Below, piece after piece: positions 24,438 to 32,735 of a stretch of DNA of 64,000 nt. Below the pieces are notes generated by a model. That model saw nothing but the letters and a program-made list of their open reading frames with translations, was not told the DNA's origin and made no database searches. The stretch lies in assembly GCF_021044585.1 (NCBI RefSeq), contig NZ_CP087998.1, positions 124,001-188,000 on the forward strand, in the 5' to 3' direction. Made by a program: the position numbers and the translations under genes. The DNA comes from Sulfurimonas sp. HSL-3221 (GTDB lineage: Bacteria > Campylobacterota > Campylobacteria > Campylobacterales > Sulfurimonadaceae). Every line of letters starts with the position of its first letter. The stretch's first letter is position 1.

Positions 24438-26396
24438 TTAGAACTTCAAGGTGGCGCCGACGAGGGCGGTGGTGGTGAAATTGACGGGGTAGATGGCGTC
24501 GTCTGCGACCCAGAGGCCGTTGGGATTATTGAACATGTTGTTGATTTTAGCAAAAAGTGCATAAGAGGCCGCGTCGTAGTTGAGGACGACATCGGTGCTG
24601 TTGAAGGCGCGTTGCTTCTGCGTATAGCTGTTGCCGAAGTCGTTCATGGCGTAGGCCTGGGATCGGTAGGTGTGCGAGAGGGTAAAGCTCAGCGCGTCCG
24701 TCGGCAGGATCGTGAGGGCCGCTTTCACGGTGTGGGGGCTGACGCCCGGAAGGTCGTTACCGCCGAAATCCTCGCCGTTCTGGACCTCTTTGTCGATAAT
24801 TGCCTGCACGTAGTTGTAGTTGAGCGAGAGGGCGAAGCGCTCGGTGACTTTCCACTGCTCGAAGAGGTCGACGCCGACCTTGTGGGAACGGTCGATATTC
24901 GTGTTGACCGAGGCGATGTACGCGGGGTCGCTGTAGTAATAGATCTCGTTTTTAAGCGCGGCGTAATAGGCGGAGAGCTTGAACTTGTTCGCTGCCGTCA
25001 CCGCCGTATAGCCCGCCGTGACGGTGTCGGAGGTCATCGGGTCGATAAAACCGTTAAAGGTGACGTTGCCGCTGAAATCCCTGTTGAAGAAGCGGTCGAC
25101 GTCGGGTGCCTGGTAGGCGTGGGCGTAGCTGACAAAGAGCGAACGTTCCGGGCTGAGACGGAAGTTGTAGCCCGCTTCGACGCCGTGAAGGGTTTCGGAG
25201 CGCGCGAGGGAGTTGTTCGCGTCGCTGTAGTCGTACTTGGCGGTCTCATAGCGGTAGCCCGCCTTGAGGGTATGGGCTCCCGCACGGTACTGGGCCAGCG
25301 CGTAGGCCGCGGCATTCTGCTTGGTCGTTTCGTTGGCGATCGCGAACGCCGTCGCGCCGCCGTTCCGGCTGCCGTCGAAGAGCGTGCCGCCGAGGGAGAG
25401 CTGCAGCCCGCCGTGTGTGTAGTCAAGGGCCAGCGCCGCCGTGCGGTAGTCGTAGGTGGCCGTGCTGCGGTAGAACCAGGCGGGGAGATCGTAGACGGAC
25501 TTTTTCTTCTCAACGGAGGTATCGAGCGAGACGGAGAGGTCGGCTGTCGGAAAGAGGGTCAGGCCGGTGCTGAAGGCATCGATGTCGTATTGCTGGTACG
25601 CCGGGGCCGGGAAGGCGCCTGGTTGGGCGGGATCGTCGTTGAACTCGCTTTGGGTCAGGGTGCTTCCGTAGGCGGCGTCGATGCGGCTTGACTGGGCGCC
25701 GAGGCGGAATTCGAAGAGATCGCTTGGCGTCAGCGCAAGATCGAAAGTGCCGTTTGCCAGTTTCTGTTCGTCCCGGTTCTGCGCCGCATCGATATGGCGC
25801 GTTCCGGCGGTGTGGTAGGCTTCTCCGGAGGCTGAAACCGTCAGAAGGTCGTCGCTGTGGCCGACACGGAACGCCGCATCGTAGGTGCCGTAAATGCCGC
25901 CGTAGAAACGTACCTCTTTGCTGCTGTCGTTCTTGGTGACGATGTGGATCGCCCCGGCGTTGGCGCCGTCGCCGCCGAGGACGATCCCGCCCCCTTTGAC
26001 GATCTCGAGGCGTTCGATGTCGGAGGGGGCGATGGCGCTGAGCAGTTGCGGGACCATGTCGACGTTGTTGAGGCGGCGGCCGTTGAGGGTGACGACGATG
26101 TTCTGGTAGCCGTTCTCGATGCCGTAGCCGTGGAGGTCGAGCCGCTGGGCCATCGGATTGCCGTAGGAGGGCAGGGCGAAGAGGGAGGTCTGCAGGGTGA
26201 TGAACTCGTAGAGCGACTGCACGTGGGCCTTTTCGATCTCCTCGGCGGTGTAGACCTCGACGCTGTCGGCGGCGTTGAGCTCGGTGCTGTGCAGGGGGCT
26301 GGAGATGACGGTCAGGGCTTCGAGGGTGATACCTTCGGCGCAAAGGGTGCCGCTCAACAGGGCGGTTGCGGCAAGGGAGAGTGCGATGGGTTTCAT
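24438..26396 (-). CDS. TonB-dependent outer-membrane receptor, BtuB-like
   Basis: 652 residues. A signal peptide ends at LCA near 20; a TonB-box-like LEALTVISSP follows; a plug domain spans about 40-155 (VEVYTAEEIEK, IVVTLNGRRLNNVD, IERLEIVKGGG, NAGAIHIVTKN) and a 22-strand barrel fills the rest, ending in the expected aromatic TTALVGATLKF. Length and plug fit BtuB/siderophore receptors; neighbours suggest cobalamin or related corrinoids. Its ATG overlaps the stop of the small upstream gene (ATGA), so translation is probably coupled. Confidence 0.85.
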   Translation of the reverse strand: MKPIALSLAATALLSGTLCAEGITLEALTVISSPLHSTELNAADSVEVYTAEEIEKAHVQSLYEFITLQTSLFALPSYGNPMAQRLDLHGYGIENGYQNIVVTLNGRRLNNVDMVPQLLSAIAPSDIERLEIVKGGGIVLGGDGANAGAIHIVTKNDSSKEVRFYGGIYGTYDAAFRVGHSDDLLTVSASGEAYHTAGTRHIDAAQNRDEQKLANGTFDLALTPSDLFEFRLGAQSSRIDAAYGSTLTQSEFNDDPAQPGAFPAPAYQQYDIDAFSTGLTLFPTADLSVSLDTSVEKKKSVYDLPAWFYRSTATYDYRTAALALDYTHGGLQLSLGGTLFDGSRNGGATAFAIANETTKQNAAAYALAQYRAGAHTLKAGYRYETAKYDYSDANNSLARSETLHGVEAGYNFRLSPERSLFVSYAHAYQAPDVDRFFNRDFSGNVTFNGFIDPMTSDTVTAGYTAVTAANKFKLSAYYAALKNEIYYYSDPAYIASVNTNIDRSHKVGVDLFEQWKVTERFALSLNYNYVQAIIDKEVQNGEDFGGNDLPGVSPHTVKAALTILPTDALSFTLSHTYRSQAYAMNDFGNSYTQKQRAFNSTDVVLNYDAASYALFAKINNMFNNPNGLWVADDAIYPVNFTTTALVGATLKF

Positions 26397-26770
26397 TGGG
26401 TTCCTTTGGAAATGGGTAATGGGGTTAAGTAGCAGGGCGCTGCGGGCGGCGAGAGGGTCGAACGGGTGTGGCGGAAGGGGTTGCGGGGGCGTCGCGGACG
26501 GTCATGCGTGCGCAGGCGTCTGCAGGCGAGGCGGTGAAAATGGAGGTTGCAGTGGCAGGGGCGGCGTCGGCCGCCGGGAAGCTCCGCCGCGGCGAGTTCC
26601 GGTGCAGCTTCCTCGTCTTCGAGACCCTTTTCGTCGTCGCTTTCGTCGCTGACCATACCGTGGTGCGCCAGGGTACGGTTCTCATGGCGCTGCAGGGTGG
26701 TGACGGCACTGTAGGCCTGGATGGCGCTGAGCGTAAAGTAGCGTTTTCCGAACCCTCTCGGTGCGCGCAT
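26393..26770 (-). CDS. uncharacterised leader gene of the TonB-receptor operon
   Basis: 125 residues behind a perfect AAGGAGG (minus strand, just upstream of the ATG at 26770) and ending in a four-base ATGA overlap with the receptor gene; both signs argue that it is translated. Residues 1-40 are mixed, about 39-62 are acidic (SDESDDEKGLEDEEAAPE), and the rest is rich in Arg, His, Cys and Pro (RRRPCHCNLHFHRLACRR). No membrane segment, no family known. A second frame in the distal half is also open, so a frameshift cannot be excluded. Confidence 0.5.
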   Translation of the reverse strand: MRAPRGFGKRYFTLSAIQAYSAVTTLQRHENRTLAHHGMVSDESDDEKGLEDEEAAPELAAAELPGGRRRPCHCNLHFHRLACRRLRTHDRPRRPRNPFRHTRSTLSPPAAPCYLTPLPISKGTQ

Positions 26771-26793
26771 CCGGCCTCCTTGAATGAATATCG

Positions 26794-26799
26794 GAAGTA
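26794..26799 (-). promoter_or_regulatory. -10 promoter box of the five-gene TonB-receptor operon
   Basis: TATACT (minus strand), preceded by GTGC, lies 23 bases upstream of the ATG at 26770. The 116 bases between this operon and the MotA-like gene hold both divergent promoters; I see no gene and no B12-box-like riboswitch there. Confidence 0.5.
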
Positions 26800-26886
26800 T
26801 AGCACAGGGCGCGCTCGGCGTGCCCGATGTGCAGGTTTCTTAGATGATTTAGGATAGTATGGCCCAAACGCATCCGGGAGTGGGAA

Positions 26887-28191
26887 ATGGTTATTGAAGA
26901 GGATCTCGCGGCGCTGTCCCAGCGCTTTAATCGCCACACTGTCTGCGGTATCCGCCTGTTCTGGCTGATGTCGCTGCCGCTGCTGCTCTGGCTCTTCGCC
27001 ATGGCGGGGTTTGCGGGGCTTGTCAACTTCAAGGTTGAAGCGCACAGTGTCATTATGATGGGGGCCATCTTCCTGATCTGGCTCTTTTTCGCCCCGCACA
27101 ACGCCTTCTACGCCTCGTGCAAGCTCCGGCGGGGTTTCAGCGGTATCCAGCGGGCGCTGGCGGCCTTCATCAACAAGAACATCCTCGCCGTCGCCGGGAC
27201 AGAGAAGGCGAATGCGACGCTGGATGATTTCCTGGCCGAGTCTGCGGGGACGATACGCAACGAGAACTTCTCCTCCGTGGCCGCCGGGATCTTCCCGACG
27301 CTGGGGATCCTGGGGACCTTTATCAGCATCGCCATCTCGATGCCCGACTTTTCCGCCCAGACCTCCGAAGTGCTTGAGCAGGAGATCTCCCGGCTGCTCG
27401 GCGGGGTGGGGACGGCCTTTTACGTCTCCATTTACGGTATCTTCCTCTCCATCTGGTGGATCTTTTTCGAAAAGAGCGGCATCAGCCGCTTCGAACGGGA
27501 CGTGGCGGAGATCCGCGAGGTGACGCGCCCCTTCTTCTGGGAGAAAACGGAAATGGAGCAGACCTACTACCGCCAGAGCCTGGCCCATTTCGAGAAGCTC
27601 GACACGCTCTTCGACGCGATGGCTTCGCGCGATTTCGTTGCGGAGGTGAACCGTACCCTGGAGCAGCGCCTGCACATTTTCGGCCAGATCATCGACCGGG
27701 AGCAGCAGGCGGCGGAAACCTTCGGGCAGCTGATGGCGCAGAGCGGTACGCTGTTCGACCGCCTTGCCAAAGAGCAGACCGCTTCGGCGGAGGCGCTGCA
27801 GCGCGTCGGCCTGGGGGTCGAGCGCTTTGCGGCGCAGATGCGCGAAGAGCATGAGCGGATGGAGCAGCGCCAGCACACCCTGGCCCGGGAGTATCAGCAC
27901 GGTGTGACCGTCGCGGAGACCCTGGGCGGCGAGATTGCGCGGCTCAGCGAGGCGCTGGCCAACCTTAACGCCGGCAACGTCCGGGAGCTTTACAGCGGAG
28001 TGCTCTCCAACATCGAATCGATGAAACAGGAGATCGACCGGGTCGGTGTGCAGTTTGATGAGCATATCCGCGGCTTCGATGCGCAGTTCCTGGAGAAACT
28101 GCAGCGTACCCTGAAGCTGATCGATTCGGAGACGGCCCAGATCGTCGAGCAGATTGCCCGGCTGAACAAAAGCGACGGGGAGACGCGCTGA
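26887..28191 (+). CDS. MotA/TolQ/ExbB-type proton channel protein with long coiled-coil tail (ZorA-like)
   Basis: 434 residues. Four membrane segments: about 23-45, 56-75, 133-155 (FPTLGILGTFISIAISM) and 174-196 (VGTAFYVSIYGIFLSIWWIFF), the last two being the conserved TolQ/MotA core. The remaining ~235 residues form a long cytoplasmic coiled coil, as in ZorA-like stators. It should assemble as a pentamer around a MotB-like dimer and use proton flow. Three bases before the partner gene. Target of the force is unknown. Confidence 0.75.
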   Translation: MVIEEDLAALSQRFNRHTVCGIRLFWLMSLPLLLWLFAMAGFAGLVNFKVEAHSVIMMGAIFLIWLFFAPHNAFYASCKLRRGFSGIQRALAAFINKNILAVAGTEKANATLDDFLAESAGTIRNENFSSVAAGIFPTLGILGTFISIAISMPDFSAQTSEVLEQEISRLLGGVGTAFYVSIYGIFLSIWWIFFEKSGISRFERDVAEIREVTRPFFWEKTEMEQTYYRQSLAHFEKLDTLFDAMASRDFVAEVNRTLEQRLHIFGQIIDREQQAAETFGQLMAQSGTLFDRLAKEQTASAEALQRVGLGVERFAAQMREEHERMEQRQHTLAREYQHGVTVAETLGGEIARLSEALANLNAGNVRELYSGVLSNIESMKQEIDRVGVQFDEHIRGFDAQFLEKLQRTLKLIDSETAQIVEQIARLNKSDGETR

Positions 28192-28193
28192 GC

Positions 28194-29348
28194 ATGCTGC
28201 GGCGACGGGACAACGGCGAGCGGGAACAGAACTTCTGGATCTCCTATGCCGACCTGATGGCGGGGCTGCTCTTCGTCTTTATCCTGCTGGTGGGAGCGAT
28301 CGTCGTCAAAACAGTATTGATGCGTTCGGATCTTTTCGCGATCCGCGCAGACCTGCAGGCGCAGAAAACGGCGCTCGGGCTAAGCGAGAAGGCGCTCTCC
28401 GAGAAGAAAAAGCGGCTGCGAGAGATCCAGGCACTGCTGGCCGCCTCTCGGGAGGCGAACGCCCACCTCAGCATGGAACTGGCCCTGCTGCAGAGCGAAG
28501 CGGAGGGGCTGAGGCTCTCTGTAGATGATTTGAATACGACCCTGCATGAGCGGACAACCGCACTGGCGCTGACCCGCGGGGAGATGGAGCAGCTCAAAGC
28601 CCTGCTGCTGGAGACGGAGACGCAAAGAGCTACTTTGCAAAGCGAGGCGGAGCGGCTCGCTTCTGAGCTGGAGACGGCCGAGAAACAGCATGCCGAAGAC
28701 ACGAACCTGATCAAACTGCGCGACGACGAGATGGCAGAGCTGGAGAAGGCGCTGCTGTTGAAAAAACGCGCCTACCAGAAGGTGGTGGAGGATCTGAACC
28801 TCACCCGCATCAAGATCAAGAACCTCACGGGGATCAAGGTCAAGGTCGTACAGCATCTCAAAGAGGAGCTGGGCGATTCGATCAGCATCGACCCCAAGAG
28901 CGGTTCGCTTCGCTTTGCGTCGAACGTGCTTTTCAACCAGGGGGAGGCGACGCTCAAACCCGAAGCGAAGCAGGAACTGAGCCGGGTGCTGGGGCAGTAC
29001 ATCGACGCCCTGCTCAGCGACAAGCAGATGCGGCGCTATATTGACCGGATCATCATTGAGGGGCATACGAACTCCGACGGCAGCTACCTTTTCAACCTGG
29101 AGCTCTCCCAGCAGCGTGCCCTGGCGGTGATGACCTTCCTCTACACTCAGTACCCGCAGAACCGGAAGCTTTTCCGGCAGTACCTGAGCGCGAGCGGCCG
29201 CAGTTTCACCGAGCCGGTGCTGGGGACGAACGGCAAAGAGGACAAGCAGGCATCGCGCCGCATCGAGATCAAGTTCCGCATCAAGAACGAAGAAGCAGTA
29301 AGGGAGCTGATGAACTACCTCAACGCGCAGGGGGACGGCGGTGCGTGA
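28194..29348 (+). CDS. MotB/OmpA-family stator partner protein (ZorB-like)
   Basis: 384 residues. WISYADLMAGLLFVFILLVG has one membrane helix with Asp20 at the site of the proton-carrying Asp of MotB. A charged coiled coil spans about 45-205, followed by an OmpA-like peptidoglycan-binding domain (about 230-370) with FNQGEATLKPEAKQEL, IIEGHTNSDG and the LSQQRALAVMTFL helix. Pairs with the upstream MotA-like protein. The coiled coil between helix and OmpA domain is unusually long, so the anchor can reach far into the periplasm. It overlaps the next small gene by eight bases. Confidence 0.78.
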   Translation: MLRRRDNGEREQNFWISYADLMAGLLFVFILLVGAIVVKTVLMRSDLFAIRADLQAQKTALGLSEKALSEKKKRLREIQALLAASREANAHLSMELALLQSEAEGLRLSVDDLNTTLHERTTALALTRGEMEQLKALLLETETQRATLQSEAERLASELETAEKQHAEDTNLIKLRDDEMAELEKALLLKKRAYQKVVEDLNLTRIKIKNLTGIKVKVVQHLKEELGDSISIDPKSGSLRFASNVLFNQGEATLKPEAKQELSRVLGQYIDALLSDKQMRRYIDRIIIEGHTNSDGSYLFNLELSQQRALAVMTFLYTQYPQNRKLFRQYLSASGRSFTEPVLGTNGKEDKQASRRIEIKFRIKNEEAVRELMNYLNAQGDGGA

Positions 29349-29487
29349 CGAAGAGCTGCTGGTCCGGCCCGAGAAGCTCGAAGCCCTGCGCAAAGAGCTG
29401 ACGCTGCAGGCCGAACGCCGCGAACGCATGCGCAAAGTCCTTGACCCGGCACGGAAAAAACCGTGGTGGCGGCGCCTCTTCTTCTAA
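29341..29487 (+). CDS. 48-residue basic protein downstream of the stator pair
   Basis: A short frame starting at GTG inside the end of the MotB-like gene and ending TAA 29485-29487. It reads as a charged helix (VRDEELLVRPEKLEALRKEL) followed by Arg/Lys-rich sequence ending KKPWWRRLFF, which would suit a membrane-surface amphipathic helix. It has no Cys and no known family. Overlap with the stator gene suggests co-translation. It is easily missed by automated callers. Confidence 0.5.
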   Translation: MRDEELLVRPEKLEALRKELTLQAERRERMRKVLDPARKKPWWRRLFF

Positions 29488-29499
29488 CGCCCCCTGCGC

Positions 29500-29505
29500 T
29501 ATAAT
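29500..29505 (+). promoter_or_regulatory. -10 promoter box for the NFACT gene
   Basis: TATAAT ends only seven bases before ATG 29513, so transcripts would be nearly leaderless, or the gene may be served mainly by read-through from the stator operon. Confidence 0.4.
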
Positions 29506-29512
29506 GCGCCCT

Positions 29513-30859
29513 ATGAAACTCTCCCACCTGCGCCAGATCGCCGAGTACCTTCAGGCCTTCAAACATATCAATGCCATCCACCGTGTGAATGACACGACGA
29601 TCAAGGTCGTCCTGGGGGAGAAGAGCCTCTATGCCAACATGCAAAAGGGCCACAGCTACCTGGCGATGTGCCGCCACGACATCCGGCGCAGCAAGGTCTA
29701 CCAGGCCCCCTTTGACGTCGTGCTGGCCAAGCGGTTCAACCGCGCCGTCATCACGGACATTTCGCTCTACAACGACGACAAGATCCTTCGTATCGAAGCG
29801 GCGCTCAGCGGAGCGTACAAGCACTCCAAGACCGTCCTGCAACTCGAATTCACCGGCAAAACGACCAACGCGATCATCCTCGATGAGGATGAGGTCGTCC
29901 TCGAGGCGCTGCGCCACATCGATGCATCCACCTCCTACCGGGTCGTGCGCGTCGGCCAGCCCCTGCTGCCGCCCCCGCCCCTGGAGTTCACGCCGAAGGA
30001 GTACCCCCTCGATGACGTGGAGGCTTACCTCTACGAAGTGTGCGACCGGGAGCAGGCGGCGCGGCTGGCGGCGCTCAAGCAGCAAAAAGTCGGCCTGCTG
30101 CACAAAAAACTCCGACGGCTCGAAAAGCACCTCGAAGTCCTTGAAGACGAAGCGGCGCTGGAGGCGGAGGCGGCACGATTGCAGCACCTGGGCAACCTTG
30201 CCCTGGCCAACCTCTACAAGATCAAGCCCTACCAGACGCGTCTCACGCTGGACGACTACGACGGCAGCCCCGTTGAAGTCGAGCTTCCGCGCGCTTTCGC
30301 CTCCGCCCACCAGGTGAGCGACCACTTTTTCAAGCTGGCGAAGAAGACGAAGCAGAAGGCGGCGAACATGCATATCGAGCGCGAAGGGCTGGAAGGGAAA
30401 GTCAGCCACTTCGAGCACTTTATCGCGACGGTCGAGGGGGCGGCGACGGTCGAAGAGATCGCCCGCCTCTTCCCGCCGAAGCAGACGGGACGCACCAAAG
30501 AGAAGAGCGACGATGCGGTCGAGACCTTCTGGATTGAGGGGTACAAGGTGCAGCTGGGCAAGAACGAACGGGGCAATATCGCGCTGCTGCAGCGCGCCCG
30601 GGCCAGGGACATCTGGCTTCACCTGCGCGACCGTCCCTCGACCCACGTCATCATCACGACGGACAAGCAAAAGGTGCCCGAGAGCGTCCTGGAGGCGGCG
30701 GCAAAGCTCTGCGTCGATTTCTCGGTAATGAGCCCAGGGGTATTCGAGGTCGATTACACCCCGAGACGCGAGGTGAAGATCCAGGAGGGGGCGAACGTGC
30801 TTTACAACAAGTACGAGACGATGACCGTCTCCAAACAGGCCGCTGCTCCCGGGTCATAG
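29513..30859 (+). CDS. NFACT family protein, RqcH-like ribosome quality control factor
   Basis: 448 residues. NFACT-N occupies about 1-160 (MKLSHLRQIAEYLQ), a helical coiled-coil region about 175-325, and NFACT-R about 345-430, where DIWLHLRDRPSTHVII is the signature. Homologs bind obstructed large ribosomal subunits with peptidyl-tRNA and direct Ala tailing. The start ATG 29513 begins at the domain; extension upstream has no ribosome site. Its exact role outside Firmicutes is inferred from homology. Confidence 0.78.
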   Translation: MKLSHLRQIAEYLQAFKHINAIHRVNDTTIKVVLGEKSLYANMQKGHSYLAMCRHDIRRSKVYQAPFDVVLAKRFNRAVITDISLYNDDKILRIEAALSGAYKHSKTVLQLEFTGKTTNAIILDEDEVVLEALRHIDASTSYRVVRVGQPLLPPPPLEFTPKEYPLDDVEAYLYEVCDREQAARLAALKQQKVGLLHKKLRRLEKHLEVLEDEAALEAEAARLQHLGNLALANLYKIKPYQTRLTLDDYDGSPVEVELPRAFASAHQVSDHFFKLAKKTKQKAANMHIEREGLEGKVSHFEHFIATVEGAATVEEIARLFPPKQTGRTKEKSDDAVETFWIEGYKVQLGKNERGNIALLQRARARDIWLHLRDRPSTHVIITTDKQKVPESVLEAAAKLCVDFSVMSPGVFEVDYTPRREVKIQEGANVLYNKYETMTVSKQAAAPGS

Positions 30860-30880
30860 GGGCGTACAGCCTACTTGTAG

Positions 30881-30886
30881 TATAAT
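30881..30886 (+). promoter_or_regulatory. -10 promoter box for cdsA
   Basis: TATAAT lies 21 bases before ATG 30908, directly after the end of the NFACT gene. No clear -35 element is present. Confidence 0.5.
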
Positions 30887-30907
30887 CGCTTTAAAAACGG
30901 GACGAAA

Positions 30908-31660
30908 ATGGCAGCAACGGAGACGACAAAAAGGGTAGTAACGGGGGCCGCGCTGATCGGGGCGGTGATCCTGCTGGGCTGGATTGACAACTTCATTTTG
31001 ATGTGGGCGGTCCTCGGCGGCGTCTACCTGCTCGCCTTCTACGAGGCGGCCAACCTCTACGGCCTGCACCACAACGCCTCTTTCGCTTTCGCGGCGATGC
31101 TCTGGCTTCTTGCCGCCGTCTACCCCTACCCGGATGACCTTTTCGTGTTGATGGGCGTCGTCTTCGCCGCCTATGCCGCTTACAAACCCCGCACCGACTG
31201 GCGCCTCTTCCTCCCCTTCGCGTACCCGACGGCGGGGATGCTCTTTTTCCTGACCCTTTATCAGGATTACGGTCTCGTGGCGATGGCCTGGCTGATCGTC
31301 GTCGTCGCTGCGGCGGATATCGGGGCCTACGTCGTCGGGAAAAGCATCGGGAAGACGAAGTTTTCCGAGACGAGCCCGAACAAGACGCTCGAAGGGGTTG
31401 TTGGCGGGATCGTCATCGCCACCATTGCCGGGGTCTTCGTTGGGCTGCGCGTCGTGAACGTCGAGGTCGCTATTGCCGTGTCGCTGGCGACGGCGATCAG
31501 TGCCGTGTTCGGCGACCTCTACGAGAGTTACCTCAAGCGCCGGGCCGGCGTCAAAGACAGCGGCAACGTCCTGCCGGGCCACGGCGGGGTACTCGACCGT
31601 ATCGACGGCTACCTGTTCGGTGCCGTTGTTATGGTGATTTTACTGCGGGGACTCGTCTAG
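30908..31660 (+). CDS. cdsA: phosphatidate cytidylyltransferase
   Basis: A 250-residue inner-membrane enzyme making CDP-diacylglycerol from CTP and phosphatidic acid, the entry to phospholipid synthesis. About seven membrane helices precede the complete family signature between residues 201 and 236: SAVFGDLYESYLKRRAGVKD followed by LPGHGGVLDRIDG. It is immediately followed by dxr (one base gap), a usual cdsA-dxr pairing. Confidence 0.95.
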   Translation: MAATETTKRVVTGAALIGAVILLGWIDNFILMWAVLGGVYLLAFYEAANLYGLHHNASFAFAAMLWLLAAVYPYPDDLFVLMGVVFAAYAAYKPRTDWRLFLPFAYPTAGMLFFLTLYQDYGLVAMAWLIVVVAAADIGAYVVGKSIGKTKFSETSPNKTLEGVVGGIVIATIAGVFVGLRVVNVEVAIAVSLATAISAVFGDLYESYLKRRAGVKDSGNVLPGHGGVLDRIDGYLFGAVVMVILLRGLV

Positions 31661-31661
31661 C

Positions 31662-32735
31662 GTGATTATTCTCGGTTCGACCGGTTCTATCGGTGTCAAC
31701 GCCCTGGCGATTGCCGAGCGCTTTTCGCTCAACGTTGAGGCCCTCGTTGCCGGTAACAGCATCGACCGGCTCAACCAGCAGATCGAGAAGCACCGCCCCA
31801 ACTGGGTCGTCATCGCGAACGAGGCAGATATCCCCAGGGTCAACCACCCCAATGTCCTGAGCGGGGAAGAGGCGATCCTGCGGGTGATCGAAGAGGCGGA
31901 TTCGGAATTCGTCGTTAACGCCCTGGTGGGCTTCCTGGGGCTGCGCCCGACCCTCAAGGCGCTGGAGCGGGGCAAAAAGGTCGCCCTGGCGAACAAGGAG
32001 TCCCTGGTGGCGGCGGGCGCCTTTATCGATACCTCCCGCATCCACCCCATCGACAGCGAACACTTCGGGCTCTGGTACCTCCTCAATGACAGCCGCCCGG
32101 TCAAAAAGATGACCATCACCGCCAGCGGAGGGGCATTTCGCGACTGGCCGCTCGAGAAACTCGCCACGGCGACGCTGGAGGACGCCCTCAAGCACCCCAA
32201 CTGGTCCATGGGGCAGAAGATCACGATCGACAGCGCCTCGATGATGAATAAACTCTTCGAACTGCTCGAAGCGCGCTGGCTTTTCGGGGAGCTCGACTAC
32301 GATGCCATCATCGAGACCCGTTCGCTCATTCACGCCTTTGTCGACTTCGCCGACGGTTCAACGACGGCGCACATTGCCGGGGCGAATATGCAGCTGCCGA
32401 TCGCCTACGCCCTGATGGGCAAGGTCGAGGAGCAGATCCTGGAACCCGTGGACCTGCTCAAAGTCGGCGGCCTGGAGTTCCGCGAGATCACGCAGGAGCG
32501 CTACCCGGTCTGGCAGATCAAAGCGGCGCTACTGCGTGAACCCCAGCGCGGGGTCGTCGTCAATGCCGCCAACGAGGCGGCCATTGCCCAATTTATCGCC
32601 GGCAAGATCGGCTTCCTCGATATCTCCCGCAGGGTCGTCGACGCCTTCGAGCATTTCGACCGGATGCCCCGGAGTGTCGAAGAGGTCTTCTCCATCGACG
32701 AAGAGGTGCGCGCTTACGTGGGAGCAGTGTCATGA
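31662..32735 (+). CDS. dxr: 1-deoxy-D-xylulose 5-phosphate reductoisomerase
   Basis: A 357-residue enzyme of the MEP isoprenoid pathway, converting DXP to MEP with NADPH. The GTG start gives MIILGSTGSIGVNAL, the NADPH loop. Metal and substrate residues sit in ANKESLVAAG, ITASGGAFRDWP and the segment LKHPNWSMGQKITIDSASMM (a continuous family block). NEAAIAQFI lies near the C-terminus. The N-terminus is a few residues shorter than in E. coli. It overlaps the next gene by four bases. Confidence 0.95.
   Translation: MIILGSTGSIGVNALAIAERFSLNVEALVAGNSIDRLNQQIEKHRPNWVVIANEADIPRVNHPNVLSGEEAILRVIEEADSEFVVNALVGFLGLRPTLKALERGKKVALANKESLVAAGAFIDTSRIHPIDSEHFGLWYLLNDSRPVKKMTITASGGAFRDWPLEKLATATLEDALKHPNWSMGQKITIDSASMMNKLFELLEARWLFGELDYDAIIETRSLIHAFVDFADGSTTAHIAGANMQLPIAYALMGKVEEQILEPVDLLKVGGLEFREITQERYPVWQIKAALLREPQRGVVVNAANEAAIAQFIAGKIGFLDISRRVVDAFEHFDRMPRSVEEVFSIDEEVRAYVGAVS

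Noticed and set aside
26771-26886. Cobalamin riboswitch before the BtuB-like operon
   Set aside because: Only 116 bases separate the divergent genes, and I find no B12-box-like sequence.
26425-28065. Long minus-strand frame across the MotA-like gene
   Set aside because: Antisense shadow of the proton-channel gene; no ribosome site and low-complexity composition.
26887-29348. Zorya anti-phage defence system
   Set aside because: Only the ZorA/ZorB-like pair is present; no ZorC, ZorD or ZorE genes adjoin. The flanks are a TonB-receptor operon and housekeeping genes.
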